Source: CAZEAP01 sp964510315 (GTDB taxonomy: Bacteria > Planctomycetota > Brocadiia > SM23-32). Taken from it: a DNA stretch of 54,969 nt. The translations under genes and the position numbers were made by a program. Positions 1 through 7,636 of the stretch are shown piece after piece. The notes beneath the pieces were generated by a model, which was not told the origin of the DNA, did no database searches, and was given only the letters and a program-made list of their open reading frames with translations. The stretch covers positions 1-54,969 of the forward strand of contig CAZEAP010000026.1 of NCBI GenBank assembly GCA_964510315.1. The letters run 5' to 3'. Position 1 is the stretch's first letter, and each line of letters opens with the position of its first letter.

Positions 1-947
1 GCAACAGGGCCCTCCAGACCCGTGTCCTCACCATCTGGCGAAAGCTGTGGGTGGAAGCGGATAAGATGCCGGCGGACACGGGGAACGAGAACGTTCTTTC
101 CGGCACCATCGAAGACGCCGAGTATTTGAGTTCGGGAGATCATGCCGACGAGACGAAGCTTGTGGTTGAAGGCGTGCCCGATGACTTCAAGAAGGACTAC
201 CAGTTTTCCCACGGGGCACCGGGACACATCGTCATAGACGACAGCGAGGTCCTACGGGTGGTCTGGTTCGAGGAGAACTGGGGTGGAGATGACGTCTACG
301 TCAGCGGGAACCAAGTGAGTGCGGACGGGAAAAGCTACGATCTGGTTGATGACGACTACCTTGCCCCGGACGTGTCGGGCGGTCAAGCAAGCTTCCAACT
401 CCGCGTCCTCTGGCCGGAGGAGCCGCCATGTGGCTTGCTGGAGGAGGCTTTCGCCGATGCTTACGTGGATGCTCAAGTAGACAATACGACCCGGGAGCAG
501 AACATCGCGTTTGACAGAAATGTCGAGTCAGGTGAGGACTCTACGCTGATGGATACGGACTTCGACTGGTCGGAGGCGGTCGACAACGCGTTCTGGGGGC
601 TGCACATTACGACGTGTCTTCAAGGCCCTCGCGAAAAGGACCGCGATCCAGCGGAGACCCCGGTACAGGGTGGCGGTGAGAACGACGTGTTGCAGGGAGT
701 CACTGTGCAGGGCAGACGCGCGTGCCTCGTCTACTCTGAGAGCATTCGGGACCTCAGGGCGAGTTGGGATGAATACCGCACTCAGTTTGGCCGGGTCGCA
801 GTGCACGAGTGCGGCCACGCATGCGGCGCCGAACATATCGAAGAAGACGGAGGAGGCGTGATGGAGGGGCCCGGGGCCGGCCAATACCTTGACACGCATC
901 TTTTTTGCCCGGAGAACCTGGACAGGATACGTTCCGAACAGTGGTGA
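1..947 (+). CDS. Array A-type metzincin-like protein, copy A1 (5' partial)
   Basis: The frame is open from base 3 and runs off the window start, so the N-terminus is missing; 314 residues are visible. The last quarter carries a metzincin-type zinc site, HECGHACGAEH (bases 804-836, pattern HExxHxxGxxH), followed by a Val-Met that fits the Met-turn. A short conserved segment, FWGLH then QG, lies about 85 residues before it and recurs in the copies at 2217 and 4748. The visible N-terminal part is acidic and looks like beta-rich, non-enzymatic sequence. The first 55 bases are identical to 5532-5586 inside the third copy, so the two are paralogues and the missing part probably resembles the 4748 gene. 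Family knowledge suggests a zinc-dependent peptidase; substrate and cellular location are unknown. It precedes a B-type gene by 50 bases. Confidence 0.75.
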   Translation, partial: NRALQTRVLTIWRKLWVEADKMPADTGNENVLSGTIEDAEYLSSGDHADETKLVVEGVPDDFKKDYQFSHGAPGHIVIDDSEVLRVVWFEENWGGDDVYVSGNQVSADGKSYDLVDDDYLAPDVSGGQASFQLRVLWPEEPPCGLLEEAFADAYVDAQVDNTTREQNIAFDRNVESGEDSTLMDTDFDWSEAVDNAFWGLHITTCLQGPREKDRDPAETPVQGGGENDVLQGVTVQGRRACLVYSESIRDLRASWDEYRTQFGRVAVHECGHACGAEHIEEDGGGVMEGPGAGQYLDTHLFCPENLDRIRSEQW

Positions 948-997
948 ACGGACCGGTTTCCGTTGATTTTGAGCTTAAGACGGGAGGACACAAAACT

Positions 998-2131
998 ATG
1001 ACCATGAGGGCAAGCCGTGCGCGCAGGACCATATCATTCCTAACCGTAGGACTGTGTTTCGCCTGTGGGATTGCCACAGCTGGAGCTGCTTCGCAGGCTC
1101 CCTTTAAGTTTCAGGTGAACCCGGCCGATGCCAAAGTGCGGGTAGGGGAGCCGCTGTTTTTGCGCGCCACACTCCGGAACGCAACCGATCGCGCGATGCA
1201 TGTGGCGGGCATCAGCTATGGCCTCCACGAAACGAAATGGGCTTTTTACGTGAGGGGTCCGAACCCGGACGCCGAATGGACGAAGGTCGCCTACAGGCTT
1301 CGCAGTCTTGACTATGCCGGCCGCGTGCCGAAACTGGACCCCGGCGAAGCCCGGTCCTCTTTTTTCATTATCTGGTTCCGCTCCGGATCCGCCGGGTGCG
1401 GCACCGAAGATGGGGACCTGGATCCTCTGATGTTCCGCAGGCCCGGCGAATATCGCTACAGGCTGCGGCTGGAAGTGCCATTCCGTCACCCGGGCGGTGA
1501 GGTGGGACGCGCGGAGGTGGCGGCCGAAGGCAGGGCGGAGGTGGGACCATGCGCCGATGAAGCGGCGGCGCGTCTTTTCTGCCGGAAACTGCGGCACCAG
1601 TACCCGATGTCGATTGGTCGCCAGGAAGCGGAGGAGCTGCTCGACGCCCTGCCCAACTCCCCATACCGGAAGTATGGCAAATGGTTGCGTATCGAAGCCG
1701 CCATCAACGAGGGCTTCGACACGACTGAGAGGGGCGGCGGGGCAGCTATGCGTGAGGTGGCCCGACTGCGCGAACTCTCCCGTGATGTTCTGGCCGAGTT
1801 CGCCGGAAGCGGCGTCCCTCCGGAACGGGCGGCAAGGGTTGCGAATGGAATCGTCCATCTGGTTCAAGCTGTATTGCTGGAGCAATACCGGGGGGACGGC
1901 ACGCGGCGACTCGGTGCGACGGCCGCTGAGGAGACCGGCCTTCTGCTTCCTATGCTCCGAGAAGCCCTGCCGCATCTGGGCGTGAAAGGCGGGCTTGAAG
2001 AACTCGAAAACCGTGACGTCGCCGCACTGGCGGCACGTGAGAGGAAGGCCGCCGAGGAGACCCTGAAGGACTTGAAGGACCGTTTCCCGCCGTCGAAGGG
2101 CATTCGGCGGCTGGAAGATTGGCTCAGGTGA
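998..2131 (+). CDS. Array B-type exported beta-sandwich protein, copy B1
   Basis: Predicted 377 residues. The ATG at 998 is chosen because GGGAGG lies 10 bases upstream and the product then begins with a signal peptide (basic start, hydrophobic stretch, AxA-like end near residue 30). The exported part opens with a beta-sandwich-like domain with the family signposts GEPLF, an RN turn, LDPGEA and GEYRYR, at roughly residues 45-190. This layout resembles BsuPI-type intracellular proteinase inhibitors, but that is a pattern impression, not a search result. The second half is helical, with SPYRKYGKWL and a C-terminal RFPPS...RR...WL motif shared by other B copies. No catalytic residues are apparent. 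It sits between A-type genes A1 and A2, which suggests a working partnership with the metzincin-like proteins. Confidence 0.8.
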   Translation: MTMRASRARRTISFLTVGLCFACGIATAGAASQAPFKFQVNPADAKVRVGEPLFLRATLRNATDRAMHVAGISYGLHETKWAFYVRGPNPDAEWTKVAYRLRSLDYAGRVPKLDPGEARSSFFIIWFRSGSAGCGTEDGDLDPLMFRRPGEYRYRLRLEVPFRHPGGEVGRAEVAAEGRAEVGPCADEAAARLFCRKLRHQYPMSIGRQEAEELLDALPNSPYRKYGKWLRIEAAINEGFDTTERGGGAAMREVARLRELSRDVLAEFAGSGVPPERAARVANGIVHLVQAVLLEQYRGDGTRRLGATAAEETGLLLPMLREALPHLGVKGGLEELENRDVAALAARERKAAEETLKDLKDRFPPSKGIRRLEDWLR

Positions 2132-2216
2132 TCTGCAAGTTCGGTTTCGCGACGATAGAGCATGAGAATAGCAGCCAGCAGAGCCGCAAAACGGTCCTTG
2201 ATCATCTGAAGGGCGA

Positions 2217-2579
2217 ATGGCCGACGGACACCAGGCGGCTGAAGAGCTTCCCGCCCGGGCCGGGGACGACTTCTGGGCGGTGCATCTGCTTTCCGGTTTC
2301 CAGGGCGCCCCGAGCACGGACCTGGAGCCCGATGGTGAGTCGAGCTCCGAGGCGGTGAAAGGCATCGCGAGCGAGTCACACCACGGCGCTCTGATCTACG
2401 CCGAGACCTTGCGGGACGGCTGGCAGAACAGACCCGAAAGGATACGTTGGACGGTGCTGCATGAGCTGGGACATCTCACCGGCCCGGACCACGGCGACGA
2501 AGGAGTGATGGAGCCTGAGGGATGGATAGACCATTTCGAGGCGGAGTCCATCGACAAAATCAGGGACAAGGGTTGGTAA
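2217..2579 (+). CDS. Array A-type metzincin-like protein, copy A2 (catalytic domain only)
   Basis: Only 120 residues, matching the C-terminal quarter of the other A-type proteins. It contains FWAVH...QG, the zinc site HELGHLTGPDH (bases 2460-2492, HExxHxxGxxH) and a Val-Met after it. Stop codons lie in this frame just upstream of the ATG, so the copy really lacks the long N-terminal region rather than being mis-started. There is no signal peptide and no clear ribosome-binding site. It may be a decayed copy, or a minimal peptidase that still works because all zinc ligands are intact. It begins 85 bases after B1 and ends 28 bases before B2. Confidence 0.65.
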   Translation: MADGHQAAEELPARAGDDFWAVHLLSGFQGAPSTDLEPDGESSSEAVKGIASESHHGALIYAETLRDGWQNRPERIRWTVLHELGHLTGPDHGDEGVMEPEGWIDHFEAESIDKIRDKGW

Positions 2580-2607
2580 TCACTTTGAGGAAGGGTAAGG
2601 ACCATGG

Positions 2608-3633
2608 GTGCCGGTAATCTTCGTCCGTTTTCTGCTTGTGCTGTTGGACTCGCACTGTTGGCGCTCCTCATCTTCGACCGTGCGCGGCGAGCTTAAGAAG
2701 GAGCACCTGTCGGTCCGTGCTGACCTGCACTCCGAGGAATATGTCGTTGGCGAGCCCGTGTTTATGACCCTTCGCGTGGAAAACGTGAGCAACCAGGTCC
2801 GGAAGGTGAAGCTGGGGCGCGGGGACAGAATGTCGATAGAAGACTGGAGCATAGCGGTGGGCAAAGAGGACCAACCCGTGGAGTGGGTGCAACTGAGGGA
2901 CCTCAGGCCCAACTATGGCGCTTTTACCAGCGTGACGCTTGCGCCGGGGGAGTCAGCAGAGGCCCATGTTGCGCTCTGGCATCGGTATTCGGGCGATGCG
3001 GAGGAAGTTCAGTTGGTTTTCCCGGCGGCGGGCACCTACAGCTACCGGGTCAGAGTGCTGGTCTGGGGTGCCGACGGGGGAGGCATGCTCAAGCTCCGCT
3101 CGGAAGGCAAGATCAAGATTCTCCCCGCCCGGGAAGGGTCCGACGAACTCCTTGCGGGGCTTTGGGATGCGGTCGGCTACCGGGAGCCGGGAGTCGTCGG
3201 CGTAGGGCCGTCGCAGTTCCAGCGGCTGGAGGGGATGATCGAGACGCTGGAGCGGGGAGGCGATGATTCGCCGTACGAGTTCTTCCTCAGGTGGCTGTGG
3301 GTCAGCACTTTCGCGCGCGAGGGTGAGAAGGTGCTCAGATACGCGGATGATGAGAGCAGATTCCCGGAGCTTAAGGCGAAACTGCCGGAGATGCTGGCGG
3401 AACTAAAGGCGGAGGCCGCCAGGCGTCCGGCCGGGCTGCCGAAGGTGGTGCAGAGCGACGTGCTGACCGCACAGGTCCTTTCCGCATACCACGATCGCTC
3501 CCTCCAGCGGGTGGAGCAACTGGTGGAGCAGATGCGCGCCGAGGTCCCCCACACCCACCTGCTTCGACGCGCGAAGAGTTGGATGAAGCACCTGCGATTG
3601 GCGAAACGCCTTCCGGGTTACGAATGGGACTGA
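2608..3633 (+). CDS. Array B-type beta-sandwich protein, copy B2 (start region possibly frameshifted)
   Basis: The frame from GTG 2608 gives 341 residues with the B-type signposts GEPVF, TLAPGES and GTYSYRV, then a helical region with SPYEFFLRWLW and a C-terminal HTHLLRRAKSWM that matches the tail motif of other copies. The start is odd. The ATG at 2604, in another frame and better placed after GAGGAAGGGTAAGG, encodes a good signal peptide (MGAGNLRPFSACAVGLALL) that hits a stop near 2695. The GTG frame also starts with hydrophobic residues but is less signal-like. Either a one-base shift separates the signal from the mature protein (mutation or assembly error) or the GTG start is real. It overlaps the next small frame by 55 bases. 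Confidence 0.65.
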   Translation: MPVIFVRFLLVLLDSHCWRSSSSTVRGELKKEHLSVRADLHSEEYVVGEPVFMTLRVENVSNQVRKVKLGRGDRMSIEDWSIAVGKEDQPVEWVQLRDLRPNYGAFTSVTLAPGESAEAHVALWHRYSGDAEEVQLVFPAAGTYSYRVRVLVWGADGGGMLKLRSEGKIKILPAREGSDELLAGLWDAVGYREPGVVGVGPSQFQRLEGMIETLERGGDDSPYEFFLRWLWVSTFAREGEKVLRYADDESRFPELKAKLPEMLAELKAEAARRPAGLPKVVQSDVLTAQVLSAYHDRSLQRVEQLVEQMRAEVPHTHLLRRAKSWMKHLRLAKRLPGYEWD

Positions 3634-4013
3634 GGAACTCGTCGGCGGGCGATCCGTGGAAGCGGCGAGGAACCGCCGCGGGGCCACCCAGAAGAATCTC
3701 CCCATCGGTGTCCCGGCACGCGCGGGCATCGTATGCCACCGACGCACCTTATCACGAGCCGGTCGACGGCGACGACTGGGTGACGGTTGAGGACTCTGCG
3801 GAGATGTGGTTAATGTTCAAACCGGAGGGCGAGCACGCTGAGTGGGTGCCCCTGAGAAAGGTTTCCTGGTGGTGGCAGGGGGACGCCAGGAAGGAAGACG
3901 GAGAGTGGCACCTCGAGTGGGGGGACAACTCCGATAACCCTCAGAGCGACGAGACCACGCAGCACCCCGAGTGGGACCTCAACGTTATTAACTTGGATTG
4001 GGAGAGGGATTAA
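3579..4013 (+). CDS. Small acidic, tryptophan-rich array protein of unknown function
   Basis: Up to 144 residues, overlapping the end of B2 by 55 bases; the true start may be internal. The first half is low-complexity and Arg/Pro-rich, and is probably not translated or not structured. The second half is unusually rich in Trp, Asp and Glu (for example KVSWWWQGD and WHLEWGDNSDN). No zinc motif, membrane segment or signal peptide is visible. I do not recognise a family. Its place between two B-type genes, where an A-type gene would be expected from the alternation, suggests a remnant or replacement of an A-type N-terminal region, but I could not align it convincingly with A3. It ends 28 bases before B3. 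Confidence 0.4.
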   Translation: MDEAPAIGETPSGLRMGLRNSSAGDPWKRRGTAAGPPRRISPSVSRHARASYATDAPYHEPVDGDDWVTVEDSAEMWLMFKPEGEHAEWVPLRKVSWWWQGDARKEDGEWHLEWGDNSDNPQSDETTQHPEWDLNVINLDWERD

Positions 4014-4041
4014 TCCAGGCACAGGAGAAAGGAGGACTCAG

Positions 4042-4809
4042 ATGCGTTGGAAGGCACTGTCTAGCGTTTTTGCGGGCGTTCTGGTGTTGATCACGGCAGG
4101 GGCCGTCGTGGGCCTGACCCTACAGTACGGGCCGGCGATGCCCGACTGGCCGCAAGAGGCCCGAGGGATCCGGATTTCGGCCGAGCTGGCCCGGGACAGT
4201 TTTGGCTACGGCGAGCCGATCATGGTCCTCGTGCGCCTGAAGAACACCGCGGACCAGGATCAGGTGGTGCGGACGTCACGCTACTTCTGGAAGTTCCGCG
4301 GCCGGGACGAGGAGTCGGGCGCCAGCGTGCCCCCGACCCGTTACGGCCGATATATTGCGGGCGAGCTTCCCAATCAGCCCCGGCATTTCGGCGTCCACGG
4401 TGGGCTGGTAAGCCCGGGAGGCGAAACCACGGAGCTGCTGCAACTGGACCGCATCCTGGACTTGACCATGCCCGGCAACTACACCGTGGTGGTCGGGTGC
4501 CTGGGCGTTCACCGTGATGACCCCGAGGTTATGATCGGATCGAAGCCGTTGAGATTCGAGGTGGGCGGAGGCGGCGGCGCCTCCGGCCTGGCCCAGCTTC
4601 TGACATTCGGGGGCGAGGATCTGTGGCAATATTCCATTCCGCGTTCGCTCCGCAACCAGCTCAGCGAGTATGTGAGCCTTCTTGCGAAGGCGGCAACGGG
4701 CCCCGAGCCCTACAACGCACGAGAAGAGCTCCAGAAGCTGAAGGCAGATGTCCTCGAAGCCGTCAGAACCGCAGAGGAAGCCGCGGCCCGCCGCAAAGAA
4801 GAGCGCTGA
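4042..4809 (+). CDS. Array B-type exported beta-sandwich protein, copy B3 (short form)
   Basis: Predicted 255 residues from ATG 4042, preceded by a strong site (AGGAGAAAGGAGG). A hydrophobic segment at residues 7-30 acts as signal peptide or anchor. The B-type domain follows with GEPIM, LKNTADQ, a variant SPGGE in place of PGES, and MPGNYTV. It is the shortest B copy: the helical region is brief and the terminal RFPP...WL motif is absent, replaced by a charged Lys/Glu/Ala-rich helix. The final 62 bases overlap the start of A3 in another frame, an unusually long overlap that could reflect translational coupling or a lost stop or frameshift. Confidence 0.75.
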   Translation: MRWKALSSVFAGVLVLITAGAVVGLTLQYGPAMPDWPQEARGIRISAELARDSFGYGEPIMVLVRLKNTADQDQVVRTSRYFWKFRGRDEESGASVPPTRYGRYIAGELPNQPRHFGVHGGLVSPGGETTELLQLDRILDLTMPGNYTVVVGCLGVHRDDPEVMIGSKPLRFEVGGGGGASGLAQLLTFGGEDLWQYSIPRSLRNQLSEYVSLLAKAATGPEPYNAREELQKLKADVLEAVRTAEEAAARRKEER

Positions 4810-6439
4810 GACCGGAGAGGAGCTGAAGGAGGAGGATGGCGAGCTTAAGTGGGGGTGGTGGGGCGGCTACGCGTTGGACTGGTATGGGTTACCGCCGGAG
4901 ACCGTCTACGTGCAGGCCGACGGGACGGGGGAGTTCCAGGTAACGTTTCAGGTGCATGTCTTCGACTGCTGGCGCTGGATGGAGGGCGGCAACGACCAGT
5001 GCGTCACCTCCACCGACACCGTCAAGTTCACCGGGGTTGAGGTCACGCGCGCGTATTGGAAGCTTTTCGACGGGAATCCCGAACTGACCGATTACGAGGT
5101 CAGCGACAGTCAAACCGGGCAGGACGTGCCGTGCACGAAGATGTATCCGGGCAGGACCGGCCCCGACGACACGGCCACCTGCCGGAACAAGGTCCGCCTT
5201 CTGGCCAGGCTCTCCCAGACGGTTCCGGACGGGGTGGAGGCAGACGTGCATTTCCGGCTCTTTGACGTGGACGACCCCAGCGCCCACGATAACGTCGTGG
5301 ACGATGATAGCGGGGAGAAGCACAACGACAACCGGCCGGACGGCAGCTTCGGGGCCTCGCCGGCAGAGTCCACGGTGACGGTTCAGAGCGGCGACACGGC
5401 GGAGCTTGAGGTGAGCATCACCGAGATGCAGCCGGGCAACAACTGGCGGGTGACGGCGGGCTGCGCGGGGAGCGAGGTGGACGCGGTGCACGTGGACTCC
5501 AACGACGGATTCGTCCTGCGGGACGGAGACGGCAACAGGGCCCTCCAGACCCGTGTCCTCACCATCTGGCGAAAGCTGTGGGTGGACGTCGATCAGATGG
5601 GGTCGGTCGTGATGAGCCCCGGATTGGACGAGACCAACATTCTGCGGACGCCGGTCCTTGGGGTGCGGTTCGAGGGCGGCGCGACGATTATTACTGTGGA
5701 CGTTCCTACTGAGTTCAACGACGATGCCCACTTCGGAAGTGGGTACGTGGACATAACCCCCGACCAAGCGGGCGGAGTGTATTACATTTCAACTTCGGCG
5801 CTTACCCACCAAGATTACCAGGAGTTGAGCATCTCCGAAGACATTGCGGACGACGTTGGGGATGAGGTAATCCTATGGGATGACGACCATGCCGAAGACC
5901 GGAGTGTCAAGGTTCCGTGGCCCAGAGACCCGGACACCAGCCTGCTGGCTTCGGCACTGGAGCCCTGTTATCTGACCTTCGAGCCGGAGGATCAGGGCGA
6001 CGCCGACAACTTGGGATTCATACGAAACATAGATCCACCGGGGACATGGGGGCCCAGCGACGACTGGAAAGCAGTCCGCTGGGAGGATTATCTTTTCCAT
6101 GGTGAGGAATGCCAGGCGTTCTGGGCGGTGCATTTGTTCGCCTCTTTCCAGGGGCCGTACCAGGAGGACGCCGACGACCTGAACGAACCCACGCGCGGTG
6201 AGACGCAGGACCCCGACGACCATGCGGCCACGTGTTACCTGGAGGTGATCAGGGAGGATCAGGAGGCGGAGAAAGAGCCGAGATGTGCGGTCCATGAAAT
6301 CGGCCACTGCCTGGGGTCCGACGACGCGAACCTTGATCATGACCATCCGGACGAATGTGTGATGAACCAGAACTTGGATTACAGCGGTTTCTGTCCGTAC
6401 TGCCGGGATGTGATCCGGGACGGCGAAATTTGGGAGTAA
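4748..6439 (+). CDS. Array A-type metzincin-like protein, copy A3 (full length)
   Basis: Predicted 563 residues, the only complete A-type protein in the window. The ATG at 4748 is the most upstream start in frame; it lies inside B3 and has no obvious signal peptide, although the protein has many Cys residues, including a C-terminal FCPYC, as expected for an extracytoplasmic protein. The long N-terminal region is acidic and appears to be one or two beta-rich domains. The catalytic segment has FWAVH...QG, then HEIGHCLGSDD (residues 516-526), that is HExxHxxGxxD with Asp at the third zinc position as in snapalysin-type enzymes, then Val-Met at 538-539. The repeat at 5532-5586 matches the window start exactly. 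It is followed 12 bases later by B4. Confidence 0.75.
   Translation: MSSKPSEPQRKPRPAAKKSAETGEELKEEDGELKWGWWGGYALDWYGLPPETVYVQADGTGEFQVTFQVHVFDCWRWMEGGNDQCVTSTDTVKFTGVEVTRAYWKLFDGNPELTDYEVSDSQTGQDVPCTKMYPGRTGPDDTATCRNKVRLLARLSQTVPDGVEADVHFRLFDVDDPSAHDNVVDDDSGEKHNDNRPDGSFGASPAESTVTVQSGDTAELEVSITEMQPGNNWRVTAGCAGSEVDAVHVDSNDGFVLRDGDGNRALQTRVLTIWRKLWVDVDQMGSVVMSPGLDETNILRTPVLGVRFEGGATIITVDVPTEFNDDAHFGSGYVDITPDQAGGVYYISTSALTHQDYQELSISEDIADDVGDEVILWDDDHAEDRSVKVPWPRDPDTSLLASALEPCYLTFEPEDQGDADNLGFIRNIDPPGTWGPSDDWKAVRWEDYLFHGEECQAFWAVHLFASFQGPYQEDADDLNEPTRGETQDPDDHAATCYLEVIREDQEAEKEPRCAVHEIGHCLGSDDANLDHDHPDECVMNQNLDYSGFCPYCRDVIRDGEIWE
5532..5586 (+). repeat. 55-bp exact repeat shared by copies A1 and A3
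   Basis: Bases 5532-5586 are identical, 55 of 55, to bases 1-55. In both places the segment encodes NRALQTRVLTIWRKLWV in frame. Similarity falls abruptly after it. The match probably extends upstream of base 1, beyond the window. Exact identity next to diverged sequence suggests recent duplication or gene conversion between array copies. Confidence 0.95.
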
Positions 6440-6451
6440 GGAGGGGAAACA

Positions 6452-7591
6452 ATGGGCGATCCGCGCGGACTACAAGGTGTTCTGGTGTTGGCCGCCCTGA
6501 TGCTGATGTGCTCCGCCGCTGCTGTAGGGGCGGCTCCGGCGCAGTCGGCGTCGATGGACGGATTGAACGTCGAGGTGGAGGTTGTGACCGAGGAAGTGCT
6601 TCTCGGGGAGCCGGTGTTCATCCGCATTGACCTCCGGAACACCGCAGAAGTTCCCCTCTACCTGCATGAAATGAAGGATCTGGAAAAGTGGTACTGGCAA
6701 GCACGCATACAGGGTCCGGACGATTACAGCCTCGAAATCGACATCTGGCGGGAGATGCAGGGAGGGAGCGACCGCTGGGGGTTGACCGAATGGCAGCTTG
6801 GCCCGGGGGAAGCCAGGAGCACTTTCTATCGGCTGTGGTTCTCAGCCTGGATTGCTCCGAAAGAGCGGAAGGTCGCCCTTCCGTTCCCCCGGAAAGGGAA
6901 GTACACACTGACACTGTGGGACTCGGTCTCCTGGGGCCGGGAAACGGGGCAGCACACCGAGAGACGGGTCGAGTTCAGCTTCACCATCCGTGTCCGGGGG
7001 CCCGGGAAAGGGTTCGCAAGATTGGTGGAAGGGGTCCGCCAGTTCGGCGACGATATGCGGAAGCTGTCCAAATTGGTGGACGACCTGGAGAGCACCCCCT
7101 ACGCCGACTACGTCCGCTGGCTGTGGCTGCGAGAGTTCCTGGAACAGCCGCCGAGACCGTTTTCCGAGAAGAAGCAAAATGTCCTGAACCGTTGGAAACT
7201 GGCCCTTCGATACGCCGACCGGATTCTATCCAATCCGAGGCATCGGGGGACACCCGTGGAGCGATCGGCCCTGACGCTGAAGGCCTATGTCCACACGGCC
7301 GCCGCTGGCACGCTCATGAGCTACTGGGAGTATCGCTCGGGCAAGGGGGCCGCAAACAAGGCGCTTCTCGGGTGGTTGCTCTCCCAGATCGGTGCGGAGG
7401 CGGATCCGGACAGCATCAGTCGCGAACAATCGGTGCGTATCGCCAAGCAGCAGATAGCGAAGAAACGTTCAGCATTGCGGGAACTCCAGCGCCGATTCCC
7501 TCCGACCGAACGCATGCGCAGAATGCAGAAGTGCCTGAAGGAGCCCGGGGTCACGATGCGACGTTTCCTGAAGAGCGTGCCCGAGAACTAA
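6452..7591 (+). CDS. Array B-type exported beta-sandwich protein, copy B4
   Basis: Predicted 379 residues from ATG 6452, with a strong AAGGAGGGG site directly after the A3 stop. The signal peptide ends near VGAAPAQSA (about residue 30). The B-type domain has GEPVF, RNTAE, LGPGEA, LWFS and GKYTLTL. The helical half contains STPYADYVRWLWL and ends with RFPPTERMRRMQ close to the C-terminus, the best-kept tail motif in the family. The 12-base gap to A3 implies co-transcription and perhaps stoichiometric production with that metzincin-like protein. Function is unknown; binding to or restraint of the peptidase is an inference from adjacency and fold impression. Confidence 0.8.
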   Translation: MGDPRGLQGVLVLAALMLMCSAAAVGAAPAQSASMDGLNVEVEVVTEEVLLGEPVFIRIDLRNTAEVPLYLHEMKDLEKWYWQARIQGPDDYSLEIDIWREMQGGSDRWGLTEWQLGPGEARSTFYRLWFSAWIAPKERKVALPFPRKGKYTLTLWDSVSWGRETGQHTERRVEFSFTIRVRGPGKGFARLVEGVRQFGDDMRKLSKLVDDLESTPYADYVRWLWLREFLEQPPRPFSEKKQNVLNRWKLALRYADRILSNPRHRGTPVERSALTLKAYVHTAAAGTLMSYWEYRSGKGAANKALLGWLLSQIGAEADPDSISREQSVRIAKQQIAKKRSALRELQRRFPPTERMRRMQKCLKEPGVTMRRFLKSVPEN

Positions 7592-7636
7592 CCGGCAACG
7601 CCGCAAGGGGCAGATCGCCTGGAGGTAGTTCCGGCA

